A DNA stretch of 64,000 nucleotides from Yes71-27 sp040758635 (GTDB lineage Bacteria > Bacillota > Desulfotomaculia > Desulfotomaculales > Ammonificaceae): NCBI GenBank assembly GCA_040758635.1, contig JBFLVI010000003.1:67147-131146 (forward strand), given 5' to 3'. The notes beneath the pieces were generated by a model. It did no database searches. It worked only from the letters and a program-made list of their open reading frames with translations, and was not told the origin of the DNA. The position numbers and the translations under genes were made by a program. This document shows, piece after piece, positions 50,377 through 58,059 of this stretch (its first letter is position 1; each line of letters starts with the position of its first letter).

Positions 50377-51672
50377 GTGCTTAGCCGGCGCAGGAAAAAG
50401 GAGGAGTTTCCCTGCCCAACGGCGAAGAAGAGAGATAAACTTTGGGAGCGGAGGAAGCCTCTTTTGCCGGAAGGGACCAAGGCGAGTCTCTTTAAGCCCG
50501 AAGAAATCTTCACCCGTTACGGTGGAGTGGCAATGCTCAGCGCGGCGGTGGGGGTCTACCTTGCGGGCAATCTTTTGGCGCCTCTCCTTCCCGGCAGTTT
50601 CCTTGGCGCTTACGTCTTGAGGCCAGTCCTCTGGCTGGGACTGGCCTTGGCTTTTCTCTTGCTGCCGCACTGCCGCCCGGCGGTGAAGATGAGGCTGCGC
50701 GGCCGGCTCGTGGAAGCGGCCCTGGTTGTGGCTGTCGTTCAGATTGCGCTGGCGGTGGTTTTGGGGGCGGTGGAGGGTTTCGGCAGGAGCCCTTACAGCT
50801 TTTCCCCGCGCGGCATCCTGGTGAACCTTTTCTCCGTGGGCGGTACCCTGGTAGGGATAGAGTGCAGCCGGGCTTACATAGTGAGCCGCCTCAGCAGCCG
50901 GCACCCGGTGCTGGCGGTGGCGCTGGTTACCCTGCTTTACGCCTTTTTCCTGCTCCCCTTGGCCAAGCTCACCCGCCTGGGGGCCGACCCGGAGACGGTC
51001 CGTTTCGCGGCCACTACCGTCCTTCCCGGCTTGGCGGAAAGCCTCTTCGCGACGGTGGCCGCCTACCTCGGCGGGGTGCTGCCGGCGCTCGCCTACCGCG
51101 GGCTCTTGGAGGCCTGCCGCTGGTTCTGCCCCGTCCTGCCTAACCTTTCCTGGGCGACGGCCGCACTTCTCGGCACGCTGGCGCCCGCCGTCGGGGTGGT
51201 CTTCTTGGTCCGCGCCTTTGCCGGAGCACCCGGGCGGCCGCGGCGCGAGAAGGGGGATGGCATCTGGGGCTGGATGGCGACGGCGGTGGTGAGCGTGGTG
51301 CTGATCTGGTTTTCGCTCGGCCTTTTCAAGGTCTTCCCCACCGTGGTGATCAGCGGCAGCATGCGGCCGACCTTCCAGGTGGGCGACGTGGTGCTGGTGC
51401 TCCGGGTGCCGCCGGAGAAGATTGAGGAACGGGACGTGATCTGTTTCCGGCAGGGGCAACTGCCTACGGTGCACCGCGCGATTGAGATTAAAGCCGGTCC
51501 CGGCGGGCGGGTCTTCGTGACGAAGGGAGACGCCAACCGGTGCCCGGACCCGGAGCCGGTTCTGCCCGCACAGGTCCGGGGAAAGGTCGTGGGGAAGATC
51601 CCGAAGCTCGGCTGGGTTTCGATGGCTCTCAAGGGGATGGTCGGCACCGACAGACACCGCAGCCCGCTGTAG
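50377..51672 (+). CDS. polytopic membrane protein fused to S26B (SipW-type) signal peptidase
   Basis: 431 residues. Residues 1-50 are basic and cytoplasmic; about 50-285 hold six to seven helices of no recognised family. Then a helix (about 300-318) and an S26B peptidase domain: catalytic Ser328 in SGSMRPTFQVGDVV, His366 in TVHRAIEI (Ser-His type, as in SipW and archaeal/ER peptidases, not the Lys type), and TKGDANRCPDPEPV. In Bacillus, SipW processes TasA and TapA. The nearby SipW-type secreted proteins are its likely substrates. The GTG start is 10 bases after the CARDB ORF. Confidence 0.85.
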   Translation: MLSRRRKKEEFPCPTAKKRDKLWERRKPLLPEGTKASLFKPEEIFTRYGGVAMLSAAVGVYLAGNLLAPLLPGSFLGAYVLRPVLWLGLALAFLLLPHCRPAVKMRLRGRLVEAALVVAVVQIALAVVLGAVEGFGRSPYSFSPRGILVNLFSVGGTLVGIECSRAYIVSRLSSRHPVLAVALVTLLYAFFLLPLAKLTRLGADPETVRFAATTVLPGLAESLFATVAAYLGGVLPALAYRGLLEACRWFCPVLPNLSWATAALLGTLAPAVGVVFLVRAFAGAPGRPRREKGDGIWGWMATAVVSVVLIWFSLGLFKVFPTVVISGSMRPTFQVGDVVLVLRVPPEKIEERDVICFRQGQLPTVHRAIEIKAGPGGRVFVTKGDANRCPDPEPVLPAQVRGKVVGKIPKLGWVSMALKGMVGTDRHRSPL

Positions 51673-51712
51673 CCGGAGAGGCTGAAGAAAACAACGTAGG
51701 GGTGTTGCTCTG

Positions 51713-52750
51713 ATGTGGAAAAAGGTCTTGTCCCGGAGGTCGCGGCTGGTGGTTTTGCTGGTTCTCTTCTTGGCGTTTGGCGCTGGGGCGGCAGCTGCAG
51801 CCTACGTCTTCCGCCTCCCGGTAGTGGTGACGAAAGAGGTGCCCGTTTTAAAGTACCGGCACCGGGCGGCCATTGACTACCGGGTGCGGCTGAAGGCGAA
51901 CAACTATTACCCCGCGCCGGTTTTAGGGCCCGGGGGAACCTACCTGGCCAACTTCGTCCAGGCGATAGAAACCCTTTTCACCTACCGTTTCGCCGCTGGG
52001 GAGAAGGTGGCCCTGGAGGGAGGTTCCAAGGTTACGGCTACCATCGAGGCGCTAACGAAGGAAGGAGAGAAGAGCCGGACGGTCTGGGAGCGGAGCTTTG
52101 CCCTGGCACCGCCGCAGGAGTTCCGGGAGGAAGGGAAGAGAGCCGCTCTGGGACAGCGGCTCCTGGTGGACCTGAACCGGTACAACCAGTTAGTGGAGTC
52201 GCTGGGCAAGGAAGCGGGGGTCAGTTTCAGCGAGGCCCGGCTGGTGCTGAAGTGGGACGTGCGGGTCAGAGTGTCTTCGGTGAAGGGAACCGCATACGAG
52301 GCGCTTGCCCCGACGCTGGTTATCCCCTTGAGCCAGAAGGCCTTCGCGGCAGGAGGCGAACCGGTGGCGGAAAAGGCCGGTGCCTTCACGACAGAGCAGA
52401 AGCTGCGTCTCAGTATGCGCGAGAAGCTCAGGTACAGCATCCTCGCGTATCTGGCGGTCGTTGGATTTGTCCTTCTCCTCTTCACTTTGGGGACGCAGGG
52501 CGAGCAGGTCAGCGCCGCCGAGAAAGTCAGGCGAGTGATTTACAAGAGGCACGGGGCGTTCCTGGTCGAAGTGACAACCACGGAGGAGGAAAGCGAGACC
52601 AGGGTGGTCTCGCTGGCTACCATTGACGACCTCGTAAAGGTGGCCGACGAACTGGGAAAGCCTGTGCTCCACCAAAAGTCCGCCGTGGGGGAAGACCTCT
52701 TCTGCGTGCTGGACGGTCCGGTGCGCTACGAGTTCCGGCTCGAAGATTAG
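51713..52750 (+). CDS. DUF5305-like membrane-anchored protein
   Basis: 345 residues. N-terminal helix (about 12-32), large extracytoplasmic domain with beta pattern (YRHRAAIDYRVRLKANNYYP), second helix (about 240-260) and a short cytoplasmic domain (VIYKRHGAFLVEVTTTEEE). This matches DUF5305, a family repeatedly found beside S26B signal peptidases in archaea and some Firmicutes. Role unknown; by position a partner of the peptidase or of the fibre proteins. Confidence 0.72.
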   Translation: MWKKVLSRRSRLVVLLVLFLAFGAGAAAAAYVFRLPVVVTKEVPVLKYRHRAAIDYRVRLKANNYYPAPVLGPGGTYLANFVQAIETLFTYRFAAGEKVALEGGSKVTATIEALTKEGEKSRTVWERSFALAPPQEFREEGKRAALGQRLLVDLNRYNQLVESLGKEAGVSFSEARLVLKWDVRVRVSSVKGTAYEALAPTLVIPLSQKAFAAGGEPVAEKAGAFTTEQKLRLSMREKLRYSILAYLAVVGFVLLLFTLGTQGEQVSAAEKVRRVIYKRHGAFLVEVTTTEEESETRVVSLATIDDLVKVADELGKPVLHQKSAVGEDLFCVLDGPVRYEFRLED

Positions 52751-52812
52751 TTTGCGAGAGAGACGGCTACGTCGTGGCCGAATGCCCGGCCTTATCCGGT
52801 TGAGTATCTACC

Positions 52813-52821
52813 TGGTATAAT
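52813..52821 (+). promoter_or_regulatory. extended -10 promoter for moaA
   Basis: TGGTATAAT (TATAAT at 52816-52821), 38 bases before the TTG start; identical extended -10 to that before apgM. Confidence 0.65.
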
Positions 52822-52858
52822 CTTTTCAAAGCACAGTTTTGGAAGGAGGGAGATCGGC

Positions 52859-54001
52859 TTGCGGGATGGTTACCAGCGGGAGATTGATTACCTGCGGGTT
52901 TCGGTAACCGACCGGTGTAACCTCCGGTGCCGCTACTGTTTACCGCCCGAGGGAGTACCACTCTTACCCCACGCCGAGATCCTTTCCTTCGAGGAGATTG
53001 AGCGGGTTGTCCAGGCCGCGTCACTGGTAGGGGTTAAGAAGGTGCGGCTGACCGGTGGTGAGCCGCTCGTTCGGCAGGATTTGGTCCGGCTGGTGGCAAG
53101 GCTGGCCGGTATTGACGGGATTGAGGATCTGGCCCTGACGACGAACGGGATTCTCCTCTCCCGCTATGCCGGAGGATTGAAAGCGGCTGGATTAAAGAGG
53201 GTGAATATCAGTTTAGATACGTTGCAGCCCGAAAGATACACCTGGATCACGCGGGGTGGAAAACTAACTGATCTTTGGCGTGGTGTTGAGTCTGCTCTCG
53301 AAACCGGCCTAAATCCGGTAAAACTCAACGTGGTGGTGATTGGCGGTTTCAACGACGACGAAATTCCCGATCTTGCGGCTCTTTCTTTGAAATACCCGCT
53401 ACACGTGCGGTTTATCGAGCTGATGCCTTACGGCCCCGCCAGTGAATGGGGCGGGAAGAGTTTCGTTCCTAACTCCCGCGTCCGGTTTCAGATCGAAGCC
53501 GCTTTTGGGGACTTGGTAGAGGTGCGCAAGCCTACCGGGAACGGGCCCGCCTGCTACTGGCGTATCCGGGGTGCACCTGGGACCGTCGGCTTTATCAGTC
53601 CCGTAAGTGAGCATATCTGTTCCCGCTGCAACCGGCTGCGGTTGACTGCAGTAGGGAAGCTTCGTCCCTGCCTTTTCCGCCAGGAGGAAACGGACGTTAA
53701 AGGGCTGCTTCGCAAGGGCGCGAATTTAGAGGAGTTGGTCGCGTTGGTGGCCCAGGTAATAAAGAGTAAAAGGGAGCGAAAAGCTCGCTCCGTCCCGGGC
53801 GTAATGGTACGGATCGGCGGAAGGATGGCGAAGAGGCGCGGGCGCGGTGAAGGCAGCATCACTAAACGCAAGGACGGCAGGTGGGAGGCTAAAGCGTCTA
53901 TCGGTTATGACCCGGGAACCGGGAAGTTGAAGCGGGTAACGAAATGCTTCAAGACCCGGCAGGAAGCGGCGGTCTGGCTGTGCATCCTGGTGCAGAAGTA
54001 A
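52859..54001 (+). CDS. moaA: GTP 3',8-cyclase MoaA with integrase-derived C-terminal extension
   Basis: First enzyme of molybdenum cofactor synthesis. Radical-SAM cluster C20-x3-C24-x2-C27 (RCNLRCRYC), GGEP motif (RLTGGEPLV), and the C-terminal cluster (CSRCNRLRL plus RPC). The normal protein ends in Gly-Gly, here residues 320-321 (MVRIGG). Instead of a stop, AGG ATG follows and 58 residues of an integrase arm-binding domain are added (MAKRRGRGEGSITKRKDGRW onward). The free GG end reaches into the MoaA active site, so activity may be impaired. TTG start with GGAAGGAGGGAG upstream. Confidence 0.9.
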   Translation: MRDGYQREIDYLRVSVTDRCNLRCRYCLPPEGVPLLPHAEILSFEEIERVVQAASLVGVKKVRLTGGEPLVRQDLVRLVARLAGIDGIEDLALTTNGILLSRYAGGLKAAGLKRVNISLDTLQPERYTWITRGGKLTDLWRGVESALETGLNPVKLNVVVIGGFNDDEIPDLAALSLKYPLHVRFIELMPYGPASEWGGKSFVPNSRVRFQIEAAFGDLVEVRKPTGNGPACYWRIRGAPGTVGFISPVSEHICSRCNRLRLTAVGKLRPCLFRQEETDVKGLLRKGANLEELVALVAQVIKSKRERKARSVPGVMVRIGGRMAKRRGRGEGSITKRKDGRWEAKASIGYDPGTGKLKRVTKCFKTRQEAAVWLCILVQK

Positions 54002-54021
54002 TTCGGTAGGGAGGGATAGCG

Positions 54022-54489
54022 ATGGCGAAGAGGCGCGGGCAAGGCGAAGGCAGTAAGCGCAAGGAAAGGAAGCGCGGGCAGGGTGAAGGCAGCATCCGGA
54101 AGCGGAAGGATGGAACCCGGGAGGTCCGGCTGACCATCGGGGTCGATCCGGAGACCGGCAAGCAGAAGCAGATCAGCAAGTACTTTAAGACCCGTGAGGA
54201 GGCCCGGGATTGGTTAGCAGAGGCCATACACAAACGAGCTACCGGCGCCTTTGTTGAACCCAACAAAATCACCCTAAAGCAATGGTTGAACCGCTGGCTT
54301 AATGTCTATGCTAAGCAAAAGGTGGCGGTGACCAGCTTCGATTTTTACGAGACCCTGATTCGCCGTCAGATCGTGCCCGCCATCGGGCATATAGAGTTAC
54401 AAAAACTAAAACCAATAGATGTCCAGGAGATGTATGCCGAGAAGATGAAAAACGGCAGGCTGAGCGTGGTGGTGGTCTTTTCGGCCTGA
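54022..54489 (+). pseudogene. truncated tyrosine integrase
   Basis: 155 codons: arm-binding domain (GEGSIRKRKDGTREVRLTIG, KQISKYFKTREEARDWL) and the SAM-like core-binding domain (TLKQWLNRWLNVYAKQKVAV, IGHIELQKLKPIDVQEMY). It ends before the catalytic domain, so no Arg-His-Tyr residues. The start MAKRRG repeats the start of the moaA tail 197 bases upstream at DNA level (ATGGCGAAGAGGCGCGGGC). The two look like successive or duplicated integrase heads. Confidence 0.82.
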
Positions 54490-54643
54490 TACCTCCAGTA
54501 AAAGTGTAGATGCTGTCATTCCTTCTGACTCTTTCTCTTTGTAGTTTTACTCCTATGTGCTTTTACCGCAGGGGGTCGAGCTACCAAGAAAGGTGCCGCT
54601 GGGGATATAAGCACAGCAGAGCTGAAAGAAGAGGAGAGGACCT

Positions 54644-55558
54644 ATGGTGAAAACCGTAGCTGAAAGGCGATTTCTGATGTTCGCCTTGTCTCTCATCCTG
54701 CTAATCTTCTCCTTCTTTTGGGGGTTTGGGCTTAGCATTTGGCTCGGGTGGGTAGCAATCTGTATTCTTGTGCTAGTAAGGCGGCCTTTAATGAAGTTTG
54801 CTCTACTCTTGGTTTTGCTGACCCTTATCTTTCTGTGGCGGTTTCCTAACCTATGGTTCGGCAAGATACCAGATAGCCGGTTTGGATATCCGCTTGTCGT
54901 TCTCTTTGCCTGCGTAATAGCCTTCACCCTTCTCCTGGGGCGTTGGAAATTGGGCCGCTTCATCTTTGCGCTGCTAACTTTTTTCGGTATCCTGGTCGTT
55001 ACAGATTATTACAATCTACCCACGCGGGTGGTTGAAGCCGTAAATGATCCTGCAAAGAAGGTGCCTGCGGATTACTATGATGTGCATCCGTACGGCATTT
55101 ACCCGTCCCACACTACGGAAGATCTCTACGACTTTTTAAACCACCGGTTCTTCCTGCCGCGTGCTTGTGAAGAAGAAGTGTTTGACTGTTCTGAGGCCGC
55201 GGCTATGTTGGAATGGGCGCTTGAGACCGCAGGATTTAACGCCTACATTGCCGCAGGAAACTGCCCTTGGAACCCAAAGGAGGGCCGCCACGCGTGGGTA
55301 CTGGTAGATACAGACGAAGGGCAGCGAGTCGCTGTCGAAGCAACCGTCTTTACGGGGAAGGCGGGTTTCTTCGAGAAGCTGTGGCGGTGGTTTAGTGGGA
55401 GAACAAGGGGTGTTGTTTATCCCGGGGACCGAGATTATGAGAACTATCACAAGGGGTATGACCACCTATTCCCAGATATTTATAGGGCAGTACGCGGCGG
55501 TTTTGGTTTAGGGCTTGGACAGTTTAACTGGTGGGAAGGAGCCTGGGGGTTCAAGTAA
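54644..55558 (+). CDS. membrane protein with transglutaminase-like C-terminal domain
   Basis: 304 residues. Four to five helices fill residues 8-122, then a soluble domain with a plausible Cys-His-Glu set: Cys182 (FDCSEAAAML), His216 (GRHAWVLVD) and Glu232 (VAVEATV), the order of transglutaminase-like cysteine peptidases. Trp/Gly-rich C-terminus. Substrate unknown. GAAGAGGAGAGGACCT precedes the ATG. Pairs with the secreted metallopeptidase-like gene downstream. Confidence 0.68.
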   Translation: MVKTVAERRFLMFALSLILLIFSFFWGFGLSIWLGWVAICILVLVRRPLMKFALLLVLLTLIFLWRFPNLWFGKIPDSRFGYPLVVLFACVIAFTLLLGRWKLGRFIFALLTFFGILVVTDYYNLPTRVVEAVNDPAKKVPADYYDVHPYGIYPSHTTEDLYDFLNHRFFLPRACEEEVFDCSEAAAMLEWALETAGFNAYIAAGNCPWNPKEGRHAWVLVDTDEGQRVAVEATVFTGKAGFFEKLWRWFSGRTRGVVYPGDRDYENYHKGYDHLFPDIYRAVRGGFGLGLGQFNWWEGAWGFK

Positions 55559-55660
55559 CCGCCCGCGTTTTTCGCTATGGCTGGAAACATTTTTGATGTT
55601 GCTGAGATGTTTCGGAGACTTGGAGAAACTAAAGCAATGGGAAAGAAAGAAGGTGGAGAC

Positions 55661-56356
55661 ATGCGAGGAGGACGAATCTTAAAAATCGGGTTGTTCCTGA
55701 TTTTGTTCGTTGCGGTCAGCTTTTCCCAGAGTTTGTTCAGCCTTCTCGGTCAGGTGTGGGCACCGCAGAGTACGTGCGAACCGCCGCCGGAGCAAGCACA
55801 GCCCCAGCAAGAGAACTTACAAACTGCGGTGGAGAAAACATCATCTCCCCCGAAAGAAAAAACGGAGCTACCCCCGCCAGCAACAAAGGCACCGGACACT
55901 ACACTGGTGGTCGAAGGCCCCGAGTGGTTCAGGGTTCAGATGCTCGCCTCCCTGGACCTGCTCCGGCAGATGGATCCGGAAAACTACTCCTTCGTCCTTG
56001 AGTACCTTGACGTTATCAAGCCCGGGGAGCGCAGCGAAGTGGACGTGCTAACCAGAACTTTCTACCGGAAGCCCTCCGGCTTGCGGCGCCCGACTATCCT
56101 GGAAAGCTGGATCTTCGGAGCCGGCAAAGACTACGAGACGATAGAGGAAGCGGCAATCTTGGTGCACGAGGCGGCCCACGTCTACCTGTTCGAGCAGGGG
56201 GAGAAGTTCGGCGGGAAAGAAGGAGAGGCATGGGCAATCAACCGACAGCTCCAGTGTTTAGACAGACTTGGGGCCCCCTGGTGGATGAAGAATGAGTTGC
56301 CGCTTGCCTACGAAACACACTACTGGGAGGTACCGCGGGAGCAACGGAACTGGTAA
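55661..56356 (+). CDS. secreted protein with HEAAH zinc-peptidase-like motif
   Basis: 231 residues from ATG 55661 (ATG 55577 and 55637 are longer options). Signal peptide or anchor (IGLFLILFVAVSFSQSLFSL), Pro/Glu/Gln-rich linker, then a domain with ILVHEAAHVYLF (HExxH form) and an acidic EGEAWAINRQ 20 residues later that could supply the third ligand, as in gluzincin-like peptidases. Substrate unknown. AAAGAAGGTGGAGAC is a good ribosome site for 55661. Confidence 0.66.
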   Translation: MRGGRILKIGLFLILFVAVSFSQSLFSLLGQVWAPQSTCEPPPEQAQPQQENLQTAVEKTSSPPKEKTELPPPATKAPDTTLVVEGPEWFRVQMLASLDLLRQMDPENYSFVLEYLDVIKPGERSEVDVLTRTFYRKPSGLRRPTILESWIFGAGKDYETIEEAAILVHEAAHVYLFEQGEKFGGKEGEAWAINRQLQCLDRLGAPWWMKNELPLAYETHYWEVPREQRNW

Positions 56357-56416
56357 CTTCTCGGTGAAACCCCTTATACCTGACTAAAGATAATCACAAG
56401 CAAGAGTTGCGCTTTA

Positions 56417-56737
56417 GTGGACAAAAACACAGTGGTTATCTACTGTTTTAAACGCGTCCGCGACCTCCGGAGGACTTGCTGGACGGAAGAATGGGAGAAG
56501 CTGACGAAGGTTCAGAAGGTCTTCTTGCTTCTCCAGCTTCTCCTGTGCCTGCTTTTCTTTCCCTATACGGTTACAGCTACCTTTGGGAACTTCCGAGCCA
56601 GAAAACCAAGAAGACCGGCGACGGTTCGGCAAAGAAGGAGAGTGAGTATTAGTGTCATCCCGCCGTTTCATAGCGATCGCTGCTGTACTGGTGATAGTGG
56701 GCTTCGTAGCGGGTGTTCTTATCTGCCACTACGCTAA
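56417..56737 (+). CDS. small single-helix protein, uncertain
   Basis: 106 codons with one helix (VFLLLQLLLCLLFFPYTVTA) preceded by a charged, tryptophan-containing segment. The last 28 codons overlap the next gene and look unnatural. The real gene may be shorter or not exist. No ribosome site of note before GTG 56417. Confidence 0.35.
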   Translation: MDKNTVVIYCFKRVRDLRRTCWTEEWEKLTKVQKVFLLLQLLLCLLFFPYTVTATFGNFRARKPRRPATVRQRRRVSISVIPPFHSDRCCTGDSGLRSGCSYLPLR

Positions 56738-56938
56738 TCTCTGCAAGGCACCGTCGAAAAACCACCAGAACCAGGACTCAGCCTTGTTGGCAGCGTTTAC
56801 AGCAACAAATACCACTATCCTCAGTGCAGATGGGCGCTGAGGATCAAGCGGAAAAACGAGATATGGTTCTCCTCACCAGAAGAAGCTAAAAGAAAAGGTT
56901 ACGTGCCCTGCAGGGAGTGCAGGCCGCCGGACCCTTAG
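56652..56938 (+). pseudogene. anchored Ada-like cysteine-motif protein with frameshift
   Basis: GTG 56652 starts RRFIAIAAVLVIVGFVAGVL, a signal anchor, after AGAAGGAGAGTG. At the A5 run near 56756-56760 the frame is lost. Adding one A gives KPPEPGLSLVGSVYSNKYHY then PQCRWALRIKRKNEIWFSSP and EEAKRKGYVPCRECRPPDP, an Ada-type metal-binding domain (C...C-x2-C) ending at TAG 56938. As written the first frame stops at 56840. The same kind of anchored domain occurs beside secreted nucleases; none is here. Confidence 0.68.
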
Positions 56939-57033
56939 ACCGGGGAAAGTAGAACTGGTGGGATTGCTGGCGGGGAGAACGGCAGGGTTAACAGTGCGGG
57001 AGACAGACAACCTTTCACAGGGTTCCCGATTTT

Positions 57034-57145
57034 GTTTTCTTCGATTGTTTCTTCATGGTGTTTCTTAAATGCGCTTCTTTAAAGTCTTTCACGTATTTCT
57101 TCAATGCGTTACTTGCAAGCGTTTCTTCGGCGTATTTCTTGATTC
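57034..57145. repeat. degenerate 13-bp tandem repeat, pyrimidine-rich
   Basis: Units such as GTTTCTTCATGGT, GTTTCTTAAATGC, ATTTCTTCAATGC and GTTACTTGCAAGC recur every 13 bases with a few length slips (9, 11, 14). Thirteen is not a multiple of three, so the pattern is at DNA level. It is upstream of the gene at 57215 in an AT-rich gap that has no other gene. Confidence 0.65.
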
Positions 57146-57214
57146 TATTTCCATAAGCGTTCTTTATTGATATAATTCAAAATTGAAGTAAGCTTCTTGA
57201 GGGGAATAAGGGCA

Positions 57215-57463
57215 TTGACTGACAAATCGGCATTATTAGCGTCTTTACAAATCACTTGGCAAGACCGCTTGGTTGCCAGTCGGAAATACAGAACTGCTCC
57301 AGACTCGGCCAAGACCACCTGCTTTATCCTCTTCGAGCGGGGCTTCCATCTAAAAGAGGTTCGTTATATCCTGCGTAACTTGAGAGTGTATCTCACTGAA
57401 GGAAGTTTGCTTGAATACTGGAAACAGTGGAAGAAGTTTTTGGCAGGCAGAGATGTAAAGTAA
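57215..57463 (+). CDS. hypothetical small protein
   Basis: 82 residues, soluble, with no recognised domain. TTG 57215 follows GAGGGGAATAAGG. Helical and basic-acidic mixed sequence (TTCFILFERGFHLKEVRYIL, YLTEGSLLEYWKQWKKFLAG). It lies 19 bases upstream of the GIY-YIG-like gene and may form an operon with it. Lower GC than the housekeeping region suggests transfer. Confidence 0.5.
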   Translation: MTDKSALLASLQITWQDRLVASRKYRTAPDSAKTTCFILFERGFHLKEVRYILRNLRVYLTEGSLLEYWKQWKKFLAGRDVK

Positions 57464-57482
57464 TCAAAGGAGGGACAACCCT

Positions 57483-57869
57483 TTGGAAAAAGAAGAAATC
57501 AGCATCCAGCCCATCCTGCTTGAATGGAGCGAGTGGGTAGCTTGGAATGACTTGGAAGCAGACGTAAGGCAAGGAATGGGCGTAAGAGTGCCGAGTGGGA
57601 AAGCGGGCGTTTATGAGGTGAAATTTAGGAACAGTGAAGAACGATTAACTATAGGGAAAGCATCAGACTTACGCATGCGAATTAAGCAGGGACTAGTGAA
57701 AGGCAAAGTGCCTCACTCAGCTGGTGAAAGAATTCGTGCCAATGAGGACCTTTCGAAAATAGTTGTCAGATGGGCTGTCACCGACAGGCCTAGTTGTGTA
57801 GAAGAAGAGTTACACAGAAGATATCGAGAAAGGTTTGGTAGACTGCCCAAATATGTTGAGCATACTTGA
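57483..57869 (+). CDS. GIY-YIG-like nuclease domain protein
   Basis: 128 residues. GVYEVKF (GIY position) followed by RLTIGKASDLRMRI (YIG position), then a conserved-looking Glu in CVEEELHRRYRERFGRLPKY. This is the order of GIY-YIG catalytic elements, although the first tyrosine motif is GVY and the second TIG. Could be a restriction, repair or homing-type nuclease fragment. No partner is certain; the small gene upstream is probably co-transcribed. Confidence 0.6.
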   Translation: MEKEEISIQPILLEWSEWVAWNDLEADVRQGMGVRVPSGKAGVYEVKFRNSEERLTIGKASDLRMRIKQGLVKGKVPHSAGERIRANEDLSKIVVRWAVTDRPSCVEEELHRRYRERFGRLPKYVEHT

Positions 57870-58059
57870 AAGGACAAAATGTTACTGCCAATTGATATAA
57901 CGCAGTGTTAAACACTATGCTTCGCTTCGTCTAAATTCGGCTTCGCCAAACTTCTTTTATTTTCTATGCCAGCATTTCTACTCGGGAACGTCAGCCGCTA
58001 TTTCGATATGAGGTGATGGAACTACGAGCGATGGACACTCTGGTATCGAAAACCGTCAG

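Noticed and set aside
57034..57145. CRISPR or coding repeat
   Set aside because: No spacer-repeat structure, and a 13-base period cannot encode a protein repeat.
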